Source of the DNA: a bacterium
Lineage (GTDB): Bacteria; SZUA-182; DTGQ01
Direction: 5' to 3'
DNA: 64,000 nucleotides
Assembly: GCA_040755755.1 (NCBI GenBank)
Contig: JBFLZW010000022.1
Coordinates: 111,554 to 175,553 of the forward strand
This document shows positions 47,230 through 56,000 of this stretch, piece after piece (positions within the stretch are counted from its first letter, which is position 1; the number at the start of each line of letters is the position of its first letter). A model generated the notes under the pieces. It was not told the DNA's origin and ran no database searches. It was given only the letters and a program-made list of their open reading frames with translations. Both the position numbers and the translations under genes were made by a program.

Positions 47230-47495
47230 TCACCGCAGTGCGGAGTCCCGCAGCGGTCGTCGCGCTGGTCGCGGCCGCAGCAGGTCTTGCCTCCCTGCTC
47301 AAAGGAACATCCGCTCTTGCCCGCTCCATGCCGGGTCTGGCCGTTCTCTTTGAGGATAAAACCCGTTCCGCCGCTGACGATGCGCCTGACCACTCCGTGG
47401 CACTTCGGGCACTCGGTAACCGGCACTTCACTGATGGCCTGCTTCTGCTCAAATTTATGGCCGCAAGTCTGGCATTCATATTCGTATGTTGGCAT
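47226..47495 (-). CDS. FmdB-type zinc-ribbon protein
   Basis: 89 residues from ATG 47495 behind GGAGGG; an upstream in-frame start at 47519 is less likely. The N-terminus MPTYEYECQTCGHKFE with a second CPKCHG motif is the FmdB zinc ribbon (CxxC ... CxxC). The C-terminal part is Gly/Cys-rich (CSFEQGGKTCCG ... CG), so additional metal binding is possible. Family members are often regulators or small metal-handling proteins. It sits between the two MinD-like ATPases with a 4-base overlap. Confidence 0.88.
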   Translation of the reverse strand: MPTYEYECQTCGHKFEQKQAISEVPVTECPKCHGVVRRIVSGGTGFILKENGQTRHGAGKSGCSFEQGGKTCCGRDQRDDRCGTPHCGE

Positions 47496-47515
47496 GCTTT
47501 CCCTCCGATTAAGTA

Positions 47516-48355
47516 TCAATCCAGCACAAATTGCATGATTTGCTTCAAAAGTCGCTTAAAATAATCCCGGTACTCCGGCAGAACATCCACTACAAGGTCT
47601 CCTCTTGAGTAAGCTTCGGCGATCCGCCGGTCATCCGGAATTTCCAGGAGAATGGGAATGCCCTGCTCCCTGCAGAACGTATGGACCCGGTCATCGCCAG
47701 CTCCGACACGGTTGACCACTACCCCAAAGGGAATTCCCAGCTCCCGCACCATGTCAACAGCCAGGGCCAGGTCATGCAGACCAAATGGGGTCGGTTCGGT
47801 AACCAGGACCACACAGTCCGCTCCCCGGAGAGTGACAATCACCGGGCACGAAGTTCCCGGCGGCGCATCCAGGATGGCCGGGGTGTCGCTCCGGATCCTG
47901 GCCTTCACCGCCCGGATAAGAGGCGGTGCCATAGCCACGCCCACATCGAGCCGACCCTGAATCAGGGTGATATGGTCCGACTTCACAATCTCTACCACAC
48001 CAATCCTGTGGTCTTTTTCCCGAATGGCCTTGCGGGGACAGATTTTTGCACATCCGCCGCAACCGTGGCACAGCTCAGGAAACACCAGAGGCCTGGTCGC
48101 AAGAGACACAATGGCATGGTACTGGCAAATGCGGCTGCATTCGCCGCAGGCATCGCACAGCGATTCGTCAACCTGGGGAACAGGAATGGCGATTGTCTCC
48201 TGGTTTTCGGCAGTACCTTGCAGAAACAAGTGGCCGTTCGGCTCCTCCACGTCGCAGTCCAAAAGCTGCACGGCACCGCCGTGCACCCTTGCCAGGTTCA
48301 AAGAGACCGTGGTCTTTCCGGTCCCTCCTTTGCCTGAAGCAATGGCAATAATCAT
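47516..48355 (-). CDS. MinD-type ATPase with inserted 2[4Fe-4S] ferredoxin domain (first copy)
   Basis: 279 residues. Walker A ASGKGGTGKTT starts at about residue 6; the ferredoxin insertion has CDACGECSRIC and CHGCGGCAKICP (about 68-110); the Walker B region is AILDAPPGTSCPV. It is a paralogue of 46279-47229, and the two-copy arrangement is that of the orp operon. The ATG overlaps the trmO stop by 4 bases. Role inferred: redox-dependent ATPase partner of the ORP complex. Confidence 0.92.
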   Translation of the reverse strand: MIIAIASGKGGTGKTTVSLNLARVHGGAVQLLDCDVEEPNGHLFLQGTAENQETIAIPVPQVDESLCDACGECSRICQYHAIVSLATRPLVFPELCHGCGGCAKICPRKAIREKDHRIGVVEIVKSDHITLIQGRLDVGVAMAPPLIRAVKARIRSDTPAILDAPPGTSCPVIVTLRGADCVVLVTEPTPFGLHDLALAVDMVRELGIPFGVVVNRVGAGDDRVHTFCREQGIPILLEIPDDRRIAEAYSRGDLVVDVLPEYRDYFKRLLKQIMQFVLD

Positions 48356-48870
48356 GAATTCCCCCTGCCGCGAAATCCCCGTCGGCCCCGCTGGCGGGCC
48401 GTTTCCTCATCCACCTGCTCCGTCCATCCGCCACGGGGATTCTCGACCCTGTCAAAACGGGGAATATAGGGTTTGATGTCCAAAAGCGGCGACCCGTCCA
48501 GAATGTCCACATCCTTCAGATAGATGGTCGTCCCTTCGATCCGCACCAGACGCACCACTGAAATACCGATGGGGTTGGGCCGCTGCGGATGCCTGGTGGA
48601 AAAAATACCTCGCGGTATGTTATCAGTAAAAGGCTGAACAGTCAACCGGGCATTGCCTGCCCGATGAAAATGATAAAGGAGGATCAGGTGAGAGAATCCC
48701 TCAAGGTCCTTCAGCCCCCCGGCATATTCAGGCCCTAATTCCGCCCGGCCTGTGCAGCCTTCTGCATAGACAGGCTGAATCGGCGTATTCTCAGGGATGC
48801 AATGCTCACTGTGAATAACGCCAATGGGAGTATAGCAGATCTGGCCGGGCATGGGAGTGGCCCCGCTCAT
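48352..48870 (-). CDS. trmO: TrmO-type tRNA methyltransferase (TsaA family)
   Basis: 172 residues. YTPIGVIHSEH at the start, LEGFSHLILLYHFHRA in the middle and FSTRHPQRPNPIGISVVRLV are signatures of the TsaA/YaeB family, whose Escherichia coli member N6-methylates t6A37 in tRNA-Thr using S-adenosylmethionine. The C-terminus is Arg/Gly-rich (RQRGRRGFRGRGN). It overlaps both neighbours by 4 bases, within the ORP-like operon. Homologues often accompany metal-cofactor genes, so a role other than tRNA modification is possible. Confidence 0.88.
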   Translation of the reverse strand: MSGATPMPGQICYTPIGVIHSEHCIPENTPIQPVYAEGCTGRAELGPEYAGGLKDLEGFSHLILLYHFHRAGNARLTVQPFTDNIPRGIFSTRHPQRPNPIGISVVRLVRIEGTTIYLKDVDILDGSPLLDIKPYIPRFDRVENPRGGWTEQVDEETARQRGRRGFRGRGNS

Positions 48871-49229
48871 ACCCAGTGCCCTTCCACATCAGCGGCCTGG
48901 GAGGGGGAGAGCTTCCCGGACCGGAATAAATCGAGGGCTGCGGCCACGGTGGCTGCATCGGTGCTGTAGACCTTTATTCCGGCAGCGGAAAGAACCCGGA
49001 AGGCTTTCGGCCCGCAATGCCCGGTCACGAGACAGGAAGCTCCGGAGCGCGCCACGGTCTCTGCCGCCTGAATGCCAGCCCCTTGAGCTGCATTCAGGTT
49101 TTTCTGATTGTCGATCACCACAAAGGTAGCGGTATCCATGTCATAGATGAGGAACCTGGGAGCACGGCCAAAACGGCTGTCCAGGGGAGCATCCAGGCTC
49201 TCTCCCGATGTCGTAAAGGCAACTTTCAT
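48867..49229 (-). CDS. NifX/ORP-like dinitrogenase-cofactor domain protein
   Basis: 120 residues forming a single NifX/NifB-C-type domain: MKVAFTTSGESLDAPLDSRFGRAPRFLIYD, then VIDNQKN, GAGIQAAETVA and VTGHCGPKAF. It corresponds to the stand-alone ORP subunit, which binds a Mo-Cu-S cluster in Desulfovibrio; whether this one does is unknown. AAGGAG precedes the ATG. It is the first of six tightly packed minus-strand genes. Confidence 0.88.
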   Translation of the reverse strand: MKVAFTTSGESLDAPLDSRFGRAPRFLIYDMDTATFVVIDNQKNLNAAQGAGIQAAETVARSGASCLVTGHCGPKAFRVLSAAGIKVYSTDAATVAAALDLFRSGKLSPSQAADVEGHWV

Positions 49230-49274
49230 CTGTTTTTCTCCTTATGCGTCTTATGTATCAACATCCTTCTCTAT

Positions 49275-49767
49275 AGGGAATGGCACTTACAGAACGAATC
49301 ATACGGCTAACCCAATCTAATCTCTCCCTGGGGGGCAATGCCATTTTGCCTTAAAGGTAGGGCTACTGCCTTCTGCGGCGGCAGCCGCTTTGGACTGCGG
49401 CAGCACGATACCGCTTTCCTTCTCCCGGATCGAAGATAATCTGGCAGCCACTTCCCTTGCGGATGGCTCAATACTGCCGCTTTTGAAAATAGCCGGGCTT
49501 ACCTTAACCCATTGCCTTTTTAGGTGGACATTGGGGCCGTAGTGGAAGCACCTTTTGCAGTGCTGCTCACTGCAAAAGGTGTATCTTCCTGACATACCGA
49601 AAACCAAACATGCTGGTATACCGCCGCCAATCCTGACACATTACATGCCCGGCATACCCACGACAAGGAAAGCGGTTCGTGCCACCGTAGTCCAAAGCGG
49701 CTGCCCCACACTGTGGGTGCCGCAGGAGATGAGTACCAACTTGGCATCTGTAAGTGCCATTTTCCCT
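49275..49767. mobile_element. MITE-like or decayed insertion element, AATGGCACTTACA family
   Basis: The ends are inverted: ATAGGGAATGGCACTTACAGA at left (from about 49273) and, at right, its complement with a 2-base insertion, TCTGTAAGTGCCATTTTCCC. Inside are an internal hairpin (CACCTTTTGCAGTG / CACTGCAAAAGGTG near 49548-49580) and a 96-codon minus-strand frame of no recognised family, perhaps a transposase relic. It shares the end sequence and a CCCTGGGGGGCAATG block with the region around 16690-16744. It separates the DUF5320 gene from the rest of the ORP-like genes. Confidence 0.55.
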
Positions 49768-50489
49768 ATTATCTAATGGAACAGGCGTAAAATGCAATAC
49801 TTACAATACCTGTACAGAATTCTTAGCCCGAAGGGGCGTATGCTTTTAATCCCTCCCCCATACTACTTACCAGGAAAGCCCCTCACCCGCCACAGGAGCT
49901 CCCTGCCAGCCCTCTCCCCAAAAAGGGACGAGAGAGAGAAACACTTCCCTGCGCTCAATGCTATGGGGCGGAAGTGGAGGAAATTCCCCCACAAAAGAGA
50001 AAAAGTAAAACTGTCCGCCCCTGAACCCCTTGAGGCAGAGAGCCCATCTGTCAGGGGAGGCTGGGTGGAGGTGATGGTTATTTTCACCATTCTCATCGAT
50101 AAAGGGAAGTTGGAAAAAATCTGATACCCGTAATACTGGTAACATGTACCGATGCGGGTTGTGAAAAAGGGCTGCGAAAAACGACTGCGCCATACTCGCG
50201 GCATGGGACAGCCGCCCTCCACAGGCTTTCGAGGCTACTTCGCCTCATCGCCGGTATCAATCCGAGCAAGACGCTTCCTGATGGAGTCCAGGACCGGGGG
50301 CAGGACTTGTGCCTGCCTCCTTGAGTGGTATCTGCCCTCGCGAGTATCTATACTGCAAACGGGTTAAAACTTTACTTTTTGTCGAGAATTCAGGAGTCAG
50401 GAGTCAGAACAAAGGCTATCTTTTCTTCTGACTTCTGACTCCTGGATTCTGACTCCTATCCAATATTTCGTCACCTGCCAGCCGGCCGT
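49768..50489. other. Intergenic region with dispersed repeats, no gene
   Basis: About 720 bases. 49864-49926 is a TACCAGGAAAGCCCCTCACC...CTCTCCCCAAAAAGGG unit, related to the one inside the giant helicase gene at 55852-55900. 50389-50459 is copy 5 of the TCAGGAGTCAG inverted repeat. Other frames are low-quality. Confidence 0.55.
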
Positions 50490-50780
50490 CTACCTGCCAA
50501 ATCGAGCCCAGCCCGGCAGCCCGGTGACACAGAACCCGTACCGCCATCCGCAACCACCGGCTCCCCGGCCTGATGGCTGAGGCTGGGTTTGGCCCTGTAC
50601 TCTGGGTCTGCCGGGCGATCGAAAGCCACGGCCCTGGAAACCCTGGCTGGTTCCGTTTCGGAAACCACGCCGGCGGGAGGAGCTCGCAGAGCCGGGCACG
50701 CTAAACCCCGCGCAGAAACCTGCTGCACGGCCAGTCATTGGCCCCATTCCTGTCGGACCAGTTCCATCTCCTCTTGGCAT
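50490..50780 (-). CDS. DUF5320 family small Gly/Arg-rich protein
   Basis: 96 residues from ATG 50780 behind AAAGGAG. The N-terminus MPRGDGTGPTGMGPMTGRAA followed by GFCAGFSVPG is the DUF5320 signature. The rest is Gly/Arg/Ser-rich (RRRGFRNGTSQGFQGRGFRS) with two more Cys near the end. Such genes commonly neighbour NifX-like and Mrp/MinD genes in anaerobes, as here; function unknown. A sigma-54 promoter lies about 270 bases upstream. It is probably the first gene of the ORP-like cluster, now separated by repeats. Confidence 0.85.
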   Translation of the reverse strand: MPRGDGTGPTGMGPMTGRAAGFCAGFSVPGSASSSRRRGFRNGTSQGFQGRGFRSPGRPRVQGQTQPQPSGRGAGGCGWRYGFCVTGLPGWARFGR

Positions 50781-51047
50781 GGCAATATTCTCCTTTCGCT
50801 TTTTTTCTTTCCTGGCCCACTGTTTCCTGATAGCCTGTGGATGGGTATGCCGTAATTCCGCCATGCCGAGCGCCAGGCCAGGTCCTGCCCGGCATGCCGA
50901 GCTCTTCAGGCAGCAGCCCCATCACAGCCAGCCAGCAATCCTGCTGTCTTCCCTCCGAATGTTCCGTTCGTCTTTCGTTGTTCCCCATTCTGGCTGCTAC
51001 ACGGGACAACTGATTGCCCTGCAAGATAGAATGCATACATTCGTGGA

Positions 51048-51063
51048 TGCATCAGTCGTGCCA
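51048..51063 (-). promoter_or_regulatory. Sigma-54 (-24/-12) promoter for the ORP-like cluster
   Basis: Read on the minus strand it is TGGCACGACTGATGCA: a perfect -24 block TGGCACG, exactly 10 bases between GG and GC, and TGCA at -12. Transcription would start near 51037 and run to the DUF5320 gene. The orp operon of Desulfovibrio is also sigma-54-dependent. Confidence 0.75.
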
Positions 51064-51804
51064 TACTAAAAGCGAAATAGAACCTTTTAGATATAAGTGT
51101 TTTAAAATAAAGTAATTATCAAAGTCGTGAACAGGGTTGAAGAAAGGAAATAAGATCGCTTTTCCGCGACTCAAGGTCATTCATAGAGTAGCAGAAATGA
51201 GATTGTGGAGTAATGCTTTGCAAGCAGGTATTGAAGGCAGGAAAAGGGGAAGGAGCTTTACCCATACCCTGGGTAACTCATTATTCAGAAAGAGCAAAAA
51301 GTTCAATATTCACCCGTTCGTAGTATAACAAAGTACGGACGGCCTGTCCTGTCTGGTGAACTTGGACTGACCGGCCCTCTTGCCGGTTCCGATATTGCTG
51401 GTATCACCGATCCATCTGAAAACCTGTATTTTATTTCTTGTAATGATCTTGGTTTCCTTGTAGAATTTTAATTCATTGGATTATGGAACCTTGGTAAGGC
51501 GAGTACCGTCAAGATGAACGGAATTCGAGAGGAGCACCGAAAAGCTATGGGACCAATTTGCTCCCCGTTCTTCTTTGTCTCCACTTTTGTCTCAAACAAA
51601 TGGTATAATAAATCTGGATAAACCTGAAACCCGTTGAGTTATTTAAAAATGGAGTATGTTATTGCCAGTACAGCACGGCGGAAGCCCCTAATAGTTTGAG
51701 CAACAGCTATGGTCTTCGTTTCAGCCATTCCATCATTCCCGGTAGTTACGGGAATGACGGTAATGCTGTGATGCAGGGAGCAGGTATCCCCTGTGGCAAC
51801 CTCT
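51064..51804. other. Intergenic region with gene relics
   Basis: About 740 bases. A 63-codon plus-strand frame at 51137-51328 has no family signature. Around 51630-51830 a frame without a start (reading YCQYSTAEAPNSLSNSYGLR and ending GNLYGIGFTL) looks like the truncated C-terminus of a protein I cannot name; it overlaps the next small gene. Confidence 0.4.
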
Positions 51805-51924
51805 ATGGCATTGGATTTACCCTTTGAAAAAATTGTAGAAACAGTTAAAAGTCTCAGTGAAGAAGAGAAAGAAAAACTATTTTTTATTATTAACGAAGAT
51901 TATGCTAAAGCCCAGGTAAAATGA
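51805..51924 (+). CDS. Short antitoxin-like protein
   Basis: 39 residues from ATG 51805 to TGA 51924: MALDLPFEKIVETVKSLSEE followed by a charged helix ending DYAKAQVK. The LSEEEKEKLFFII pattern resembles short addiction-module antitoxin components placed before RelE/ParE toxins. It lies 58 bases before a RelE-like frame, in the usual antitoxin-first order. No strong ribosome-binding site; moderate confidence only. Confidence 0.45.
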   Translation: MALDLPFEKIVETVKSLSEEEKEKLFFIINEDYAKAQVK

Positions 51925-51982
51925 AAAATGAGGCTTGGAAAGAACATCAGGCGAACCAAAGTGTTCCTTCAGAGGACCTGAA

Positions 51983-52325
51983 GTGAGTTATAATGTTTTT
52001 CTTTCCAGGAAAGCTCACAGGCAATATACCGGCCTTGACCATCACATTCAGGATAGAATCAAGTCAATACTCTCTCAACTCAAAGAAAACCCCTGCAAAG
52101 GATTTTCCCTTTCGGGAGAAAAATATGCTGGATTACGGTGTGTAAAGATCAAGCATAAGGCTGTGGAATATCGTATGGTATAGGATATTTGATGGCACGG
52201 TTGAGCTTAATATCTGGAAACTCGTGCCTGATTATATGAGCAAGATGCAGTTCTATCTGGCCCTGCTCCATGATCGATGTTGCTCAAAGAGTTTCTACCA
52301 AATTTTAGCCGATAAACCTCTGTAG
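51983..52325 (+). pseudogene. RelE/ParE-like toxin, frameshifted
   Basis: From GTG 51983 the frame reads like a RelE toxin: SYNVFLSRKAHRQYTGLDHH, IQDRIKSILSQLKENPCKG, YAGLRCVKIKHKAVEYRMV, then TAG at 52181. Shifting by one base at that point (frame starting 52182) continues RIFDGTVELNIWKL, the expected last strands, to TAG 52325. A single lost base therefore truncates the toxin before its catalytic C-terminus. It is paired with the short frame at 51805. A sequencing error cannot be excluded from one sequence. Confidence 0.65.
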
Positions 52326-52465
52326 GTTCCGGCTGGATGCTTGATATACATGACTTCTCCCTTAAACTTCGACTAGAAAAAATGCTCTTGCATGATTACA
52401 ATAAAACCAGGTGGGGCAGATGACCAGCATACTTAACGTTCATATTTTACTAGGAGGTGCAAACT

Positions 52466-52750
52466 ATGAAGGCAGCCCTGAAAAAACAGCTTGATGAAAT
52501 GACAGAAGATGAGCTTCAGCATCTTCTCAGGAGAGATTATTTAAGAAGGTTGACCCGGTACAGGATGACGGATGACTTTTACCGGCAAAAATATAATATG
52601 GATTTTGAGAGTTTCGAGAAGGCAAATATTGTCCAAAAAGAGAATTACAGCTTTGAGGTTGAATCTGATGCACAAGAGTGGGAACTTGCAGTTGATGGGA
52701 TACAGACACTGGAAAAGAAGCTGAAGGAACTCTCTGGTGAAAATCAATAA
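52466..52750 (+). CDS. Probable antitoxin of a TumA/TumE-type pair
   Basis: 94 residues from ATG 52466, chosen because TAGGAGGTG stands 7 bases upstream (an ATG at 52457 overlaps it). The product is charged and helical: LKKQLDEMTEDELQHLLRRD at the N-terminus, YRMTDDFYRQKYNMDFESFE in the middle and a C-terminal helix GIQTLEKKLKELSGE. There is no DNA-binding motif. It overlaps the next gene by 14 bases and precedes a TumE-like toxin, hence the call; sequence alone does not prove it. Confidence 0.55.
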   Translation: MKAALKKQLDEMTEDELQHLLRRDYLRRLTRYRMTDDFYRQKYNMDFESFEKANIVQKENYSFEVESDAQEWELAVDGIQTLEKKLKELSGENQ

Positions 52751-53075
52751 TATTATCAAAGAGGCCGGTGATGTAGCTGATAAAAACGATTTTTACCTGA
52801 TCGAGAGAGACAGGACTGACAACATCATCAATTTAAACCTGGTGATCGATAATGGGCTGTTTATACAAATCTACGCAAATGCTCAAAAAGATAAAGTTAA
52901 TCTTGCTCTTATTTTTAAAAATCGAAGACTGTATGGCTTTGATTCTGAAGGTGGTAAATATCATTGCCACCCCTTTGATGCTCCTGATCAACACGTATTT
53001 GTTGATGAAAGTAAATCAATAAAGGACTTTGTTCAGGAATCGATAAGGTTTTTAGAAGATAAAGAAATGCTTTAG
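52737..53075 (+). CDS. TumE-like (DUF6516) toxin
   Basis: 112 residues from GTG 52737, inside the end of the antitoxin gene. The pattern LNLVIDNGLFIQIYANAQKDK, LIFKNRRLYGFDSEGGKYH-CHPF and a C-terminal SIKDFVQESIRFLEDK helix is that of TumE-type toxins, described as partners of TumA antitoxins. The central His pair (YHCHPF) is the likely active region. Translation is probably coupled to the antitoxin by the overlap. The giant helicase gene begins 12 bases after the stop, so all three genes can share one transcript. Confidence 0.6.
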   Translation: MKINNIIKEAGDVADKNDFYLIERDRTDNIINLNLVIDNGLFIQIYANAQKDKVNLALIFKNRRLYGFDSEGGKYHCHPFDAPDQHVFVDESKSIKDFVQESIRFLEDKEML

Positions 53076-53087
53076 CGGTACGTGGTA

Positions 53088-56000
53088 ATGGCCAAATCTT
53101 CCAGCAACTTATCTTACTACCTCTATGGCTTGAGCAAGTATCTGGAAAACCTCCCCATCACGGATGGAAGATCGGCGTCGTTTCTTCAGGACCTTGGCCG
53201 CGGGTATTATCGGGAGGCACTGGCAGCCAGTGACTGCTACACCCGGCAATCCTTTGAGAAGCAAAGCCTCAAGCTGAAAGGGTTCGTGCGGCAGGGCAGG
53301 GAGGTCTTTGAGCAGGAGGGGCGCTTCTATGAAGCCCTGCTCATGCAATATGGAGGATATCTGCCCCGGCTGCAAGCCAGCCTCCTGGCCGCAGGCGGCC
53401 CGCCTTTGATCTTTCTGGATGTTGAAACCAATTGGTATGGGGAAATCAGGGAACTGGCCTTCCTGCACACCCAGGTTCCGGGCATTTATTTTTATGCCTG
53501 CTCACCACAAGGGCTGCGCCAGCACAGTGGTTCGAATGATTGCTTAAAGGATTACTTAAAGGGTTGCTTAAAGGATTACTTGAAGGATCGCTTGAAGGAT
53601 CGCTCGAAGGACAGGCCGCAAGATTGCCGAAAGGATGTCCCTTCGGCCCTTGCCCAGGGCCTTGAAGCCCTGAAAACCGGAATGCTGGCCAATCCTTACT
53701 GGGTGGGGCACCAGATCAGGGAGCACGATCTTGGTATCCTTAAAAATCATGGGCTTGACATACCGGATGACCAGGTCATCGATACCCTGGAGCTGTCGGC
53801 CATTGCTTATCCTCTCTGGCCGGATCTGCGGCTCCGGTGCCCGCACAGGGCGCTGGAGGATGTTTATCAGACTGTCCGCCTTTTCATCTCGCTGGTCATT
53901 CAGCTCAGAGCCAAGCCTGAAATAGTCAGGAACCGCATCCAACGTGAGCTGCCCATCTTCCAGACCCTCTGGGATATCCTGTCGTCATCCGGTCAACTCG
54001 GCCCGCCCGGCCTGGCAGGTCACCCCGGCCAGGCTAGCCCTGACGTCCCAGCCGGTCAACCTGCCCAGCCCAGCGGCCCGGAGAGATTGCCGGGAACCGG
54101 CAAGGACCTGGCCCCTCTCTATGAGTTGCAGCCGCAAGAGCTGCTCCGGCCAGGGTATGAAGCAGCAGCGATCACCCTTATGCCGGGGAATAATGTGATT
54201 ATCAAGGATCGCCTTCCTTATTGCTTTACGCAGCACGAAGGGACTGCAAGTGCTGGGACTGAAGGCACAGGAGGGGAAGACGCAGAGCCTGGAAGTGCAG
54301 AGGCTGGAAGTGCAGGGGAGGATGAAGGTGCAGGGGCTGAAGGTGAAGGGACTCAAGATGTAGTTCTGGTGGGTTCCGCAGAGCACATCCTGGATGAAGA
54401 GAAAACTCTTGCCAGGGTAACATCGGGGCTGGCCGGGGCCTTTCTCTTCTCCTTTTTTGCAGAGTGCAGGAGCAGAAAGGTTCCCTGCTCAGGATACCTT
54501 CTCCATCCCATCCCGCACCGGAAATGGTGCCAGGGAAAGCTTCAGTTTATCAGACCGGAGCGCTATCCGCCGGGATTCTGTCTGCACGAGTACGAGCATT
54601 ACCCGGTATGCCCGGAATGTCCTCCGGAAGGCTCGCAGGATGCCGGGCAAAAGCCCGGTCAAAAGCAAAAGAATAGGCTAGAACCTGGGCACGAGCCTGG
54701 AAAAAGTCCCGGTCAGGGTCAAGGGTCCGGGCAAGAGCCCGGCAAAGGGACGCGCAGGGTTTATTTTCTGGAGGAACTGCCCCTTTTGAACCTGACCGAG
54801 CAGGAGTTTAAAACCCTCCACTGGCCAGACCGGGCATCTTATTATCTTTCCCGGCTGGAATGGTCTTTCGATTCAGCCGGATGGCCAGCCCGGCTCAGGG
54901 AATTCTGGCCTGCTGAGGCGGATGAGGCCAGAAGGCAGCAGAAAAAAAGGATCAATTTTTTGCTCCATCGCGCAAGCCGGAACTGGCTCCGGCTGCCAAA
55001 GGCTGAGACCGGAACTTCAAATCAGGCCGGTCAGGCTGCTCAGGCCGGACAGGGCCGGGAGCCGGGCAGAAATTACCTGTGGGAGAGCGGATTTCTCCTC
55101 CTGAACGTTCTGACCGGCGAGATTCGCCTCTATCCTCAGCTTGAGTCTTTGCCCTGGCTGGTTGCCATTGATCAGGCTGCCAGCAGTCCGGCTGCTGCCG
55201 GAAAGCAGTCGCCGCAGCGGGCTGTCACTACCACCAGGTTTATCAGAGTCATTCCTGATGAGCGGCAGTTTCTTATCTCTCCGGACTCTCCCTATCACCA
55301 TACCTTTTACTCCACCCTGCTGCTCTGCATTCTTCAGCAGGTACGGAAAGGAAACCGGGTGGTCTTCCTGTACGATCCGGAAAAATGCTCCAGCCGCAAT
55401 CCCTGGCCGGAAATCATCCGGTCTCTGAAGGCCGGGAAGATACGGGTTAATATGGCACGCAGCAGCGAACAGACCATTTCGGCTGATGGTGCCCACAGCA
55501 GCGCACAGGCCGGTCCGTCAGGCATCGGAGGGATAAGTGAGGGGTGGCATAAGCCAAAGGTCAGCCGGAGCGGAATCTTTCGGAACCTGGAGCTGCTTTT
55601 CCAGGGGAGACAGGAAGCCTGTTTTTTCCCGGTCACGGCCCTGGCGGAGGTTGTGGAGGCTTTCTCCTTCCATCAAAGAGCCTTTCCGGATGGGAAGCAG
55701 ATCTGCCGGCAGCGGCCAATCCTGCTGCTCGAATCTCTGCCCTTTCGCATCCCACTCGGTTACAGCCTGTTTGCTTCAGGCGGGAGTGAAGGTATAACCT
55801 TGAGCTGCCTTCCTTCTGTGCCCCTCAAGAGCGATGATAGTAACTTCAAGCTACTTACCAAGAAAGCCCCTCACCCCAGCCCTCTCCCCAAAGGGGCGGG
55901 GGAGAACAGGTGGCCTCAAAGAGCGGAGGATGAAGATTTTCATCCCACCGGAGAAACTTATCCTGCCGGAGAAACTTGCTCCGCCGGGGATATTCATCCC

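Noticed and set aside
46390..47538. 382-codon plus-strand frame
   Set aside because: Antisense to the MinD-like ATPase and FmdB genes; no coherent domain.
49745..49760. Possible sigma-54 promoter in the MITE end (minus strand TGGCACTTACAGATGC)
   Set aside because: GG and GC are 11 bases apart instead of 10, and the sequence is explained by the shared inverted end of the MITE family.
50701..51036. 111-codon minus-strand frame starting near the predicted sigma-54 transcription start
   Set aside because: It overlaps the DUF5320 gene in another frame, has no family signature, and the DUF5320 start has the better ribosome-binding site.
52421..52436. Possible sigma-54 site GGCAGATGACCAGC upstream of the TumA/TumE-like pair
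   Set aside because: Spacing fits, but the base before GG and the two bases before GC do not match the consensus.
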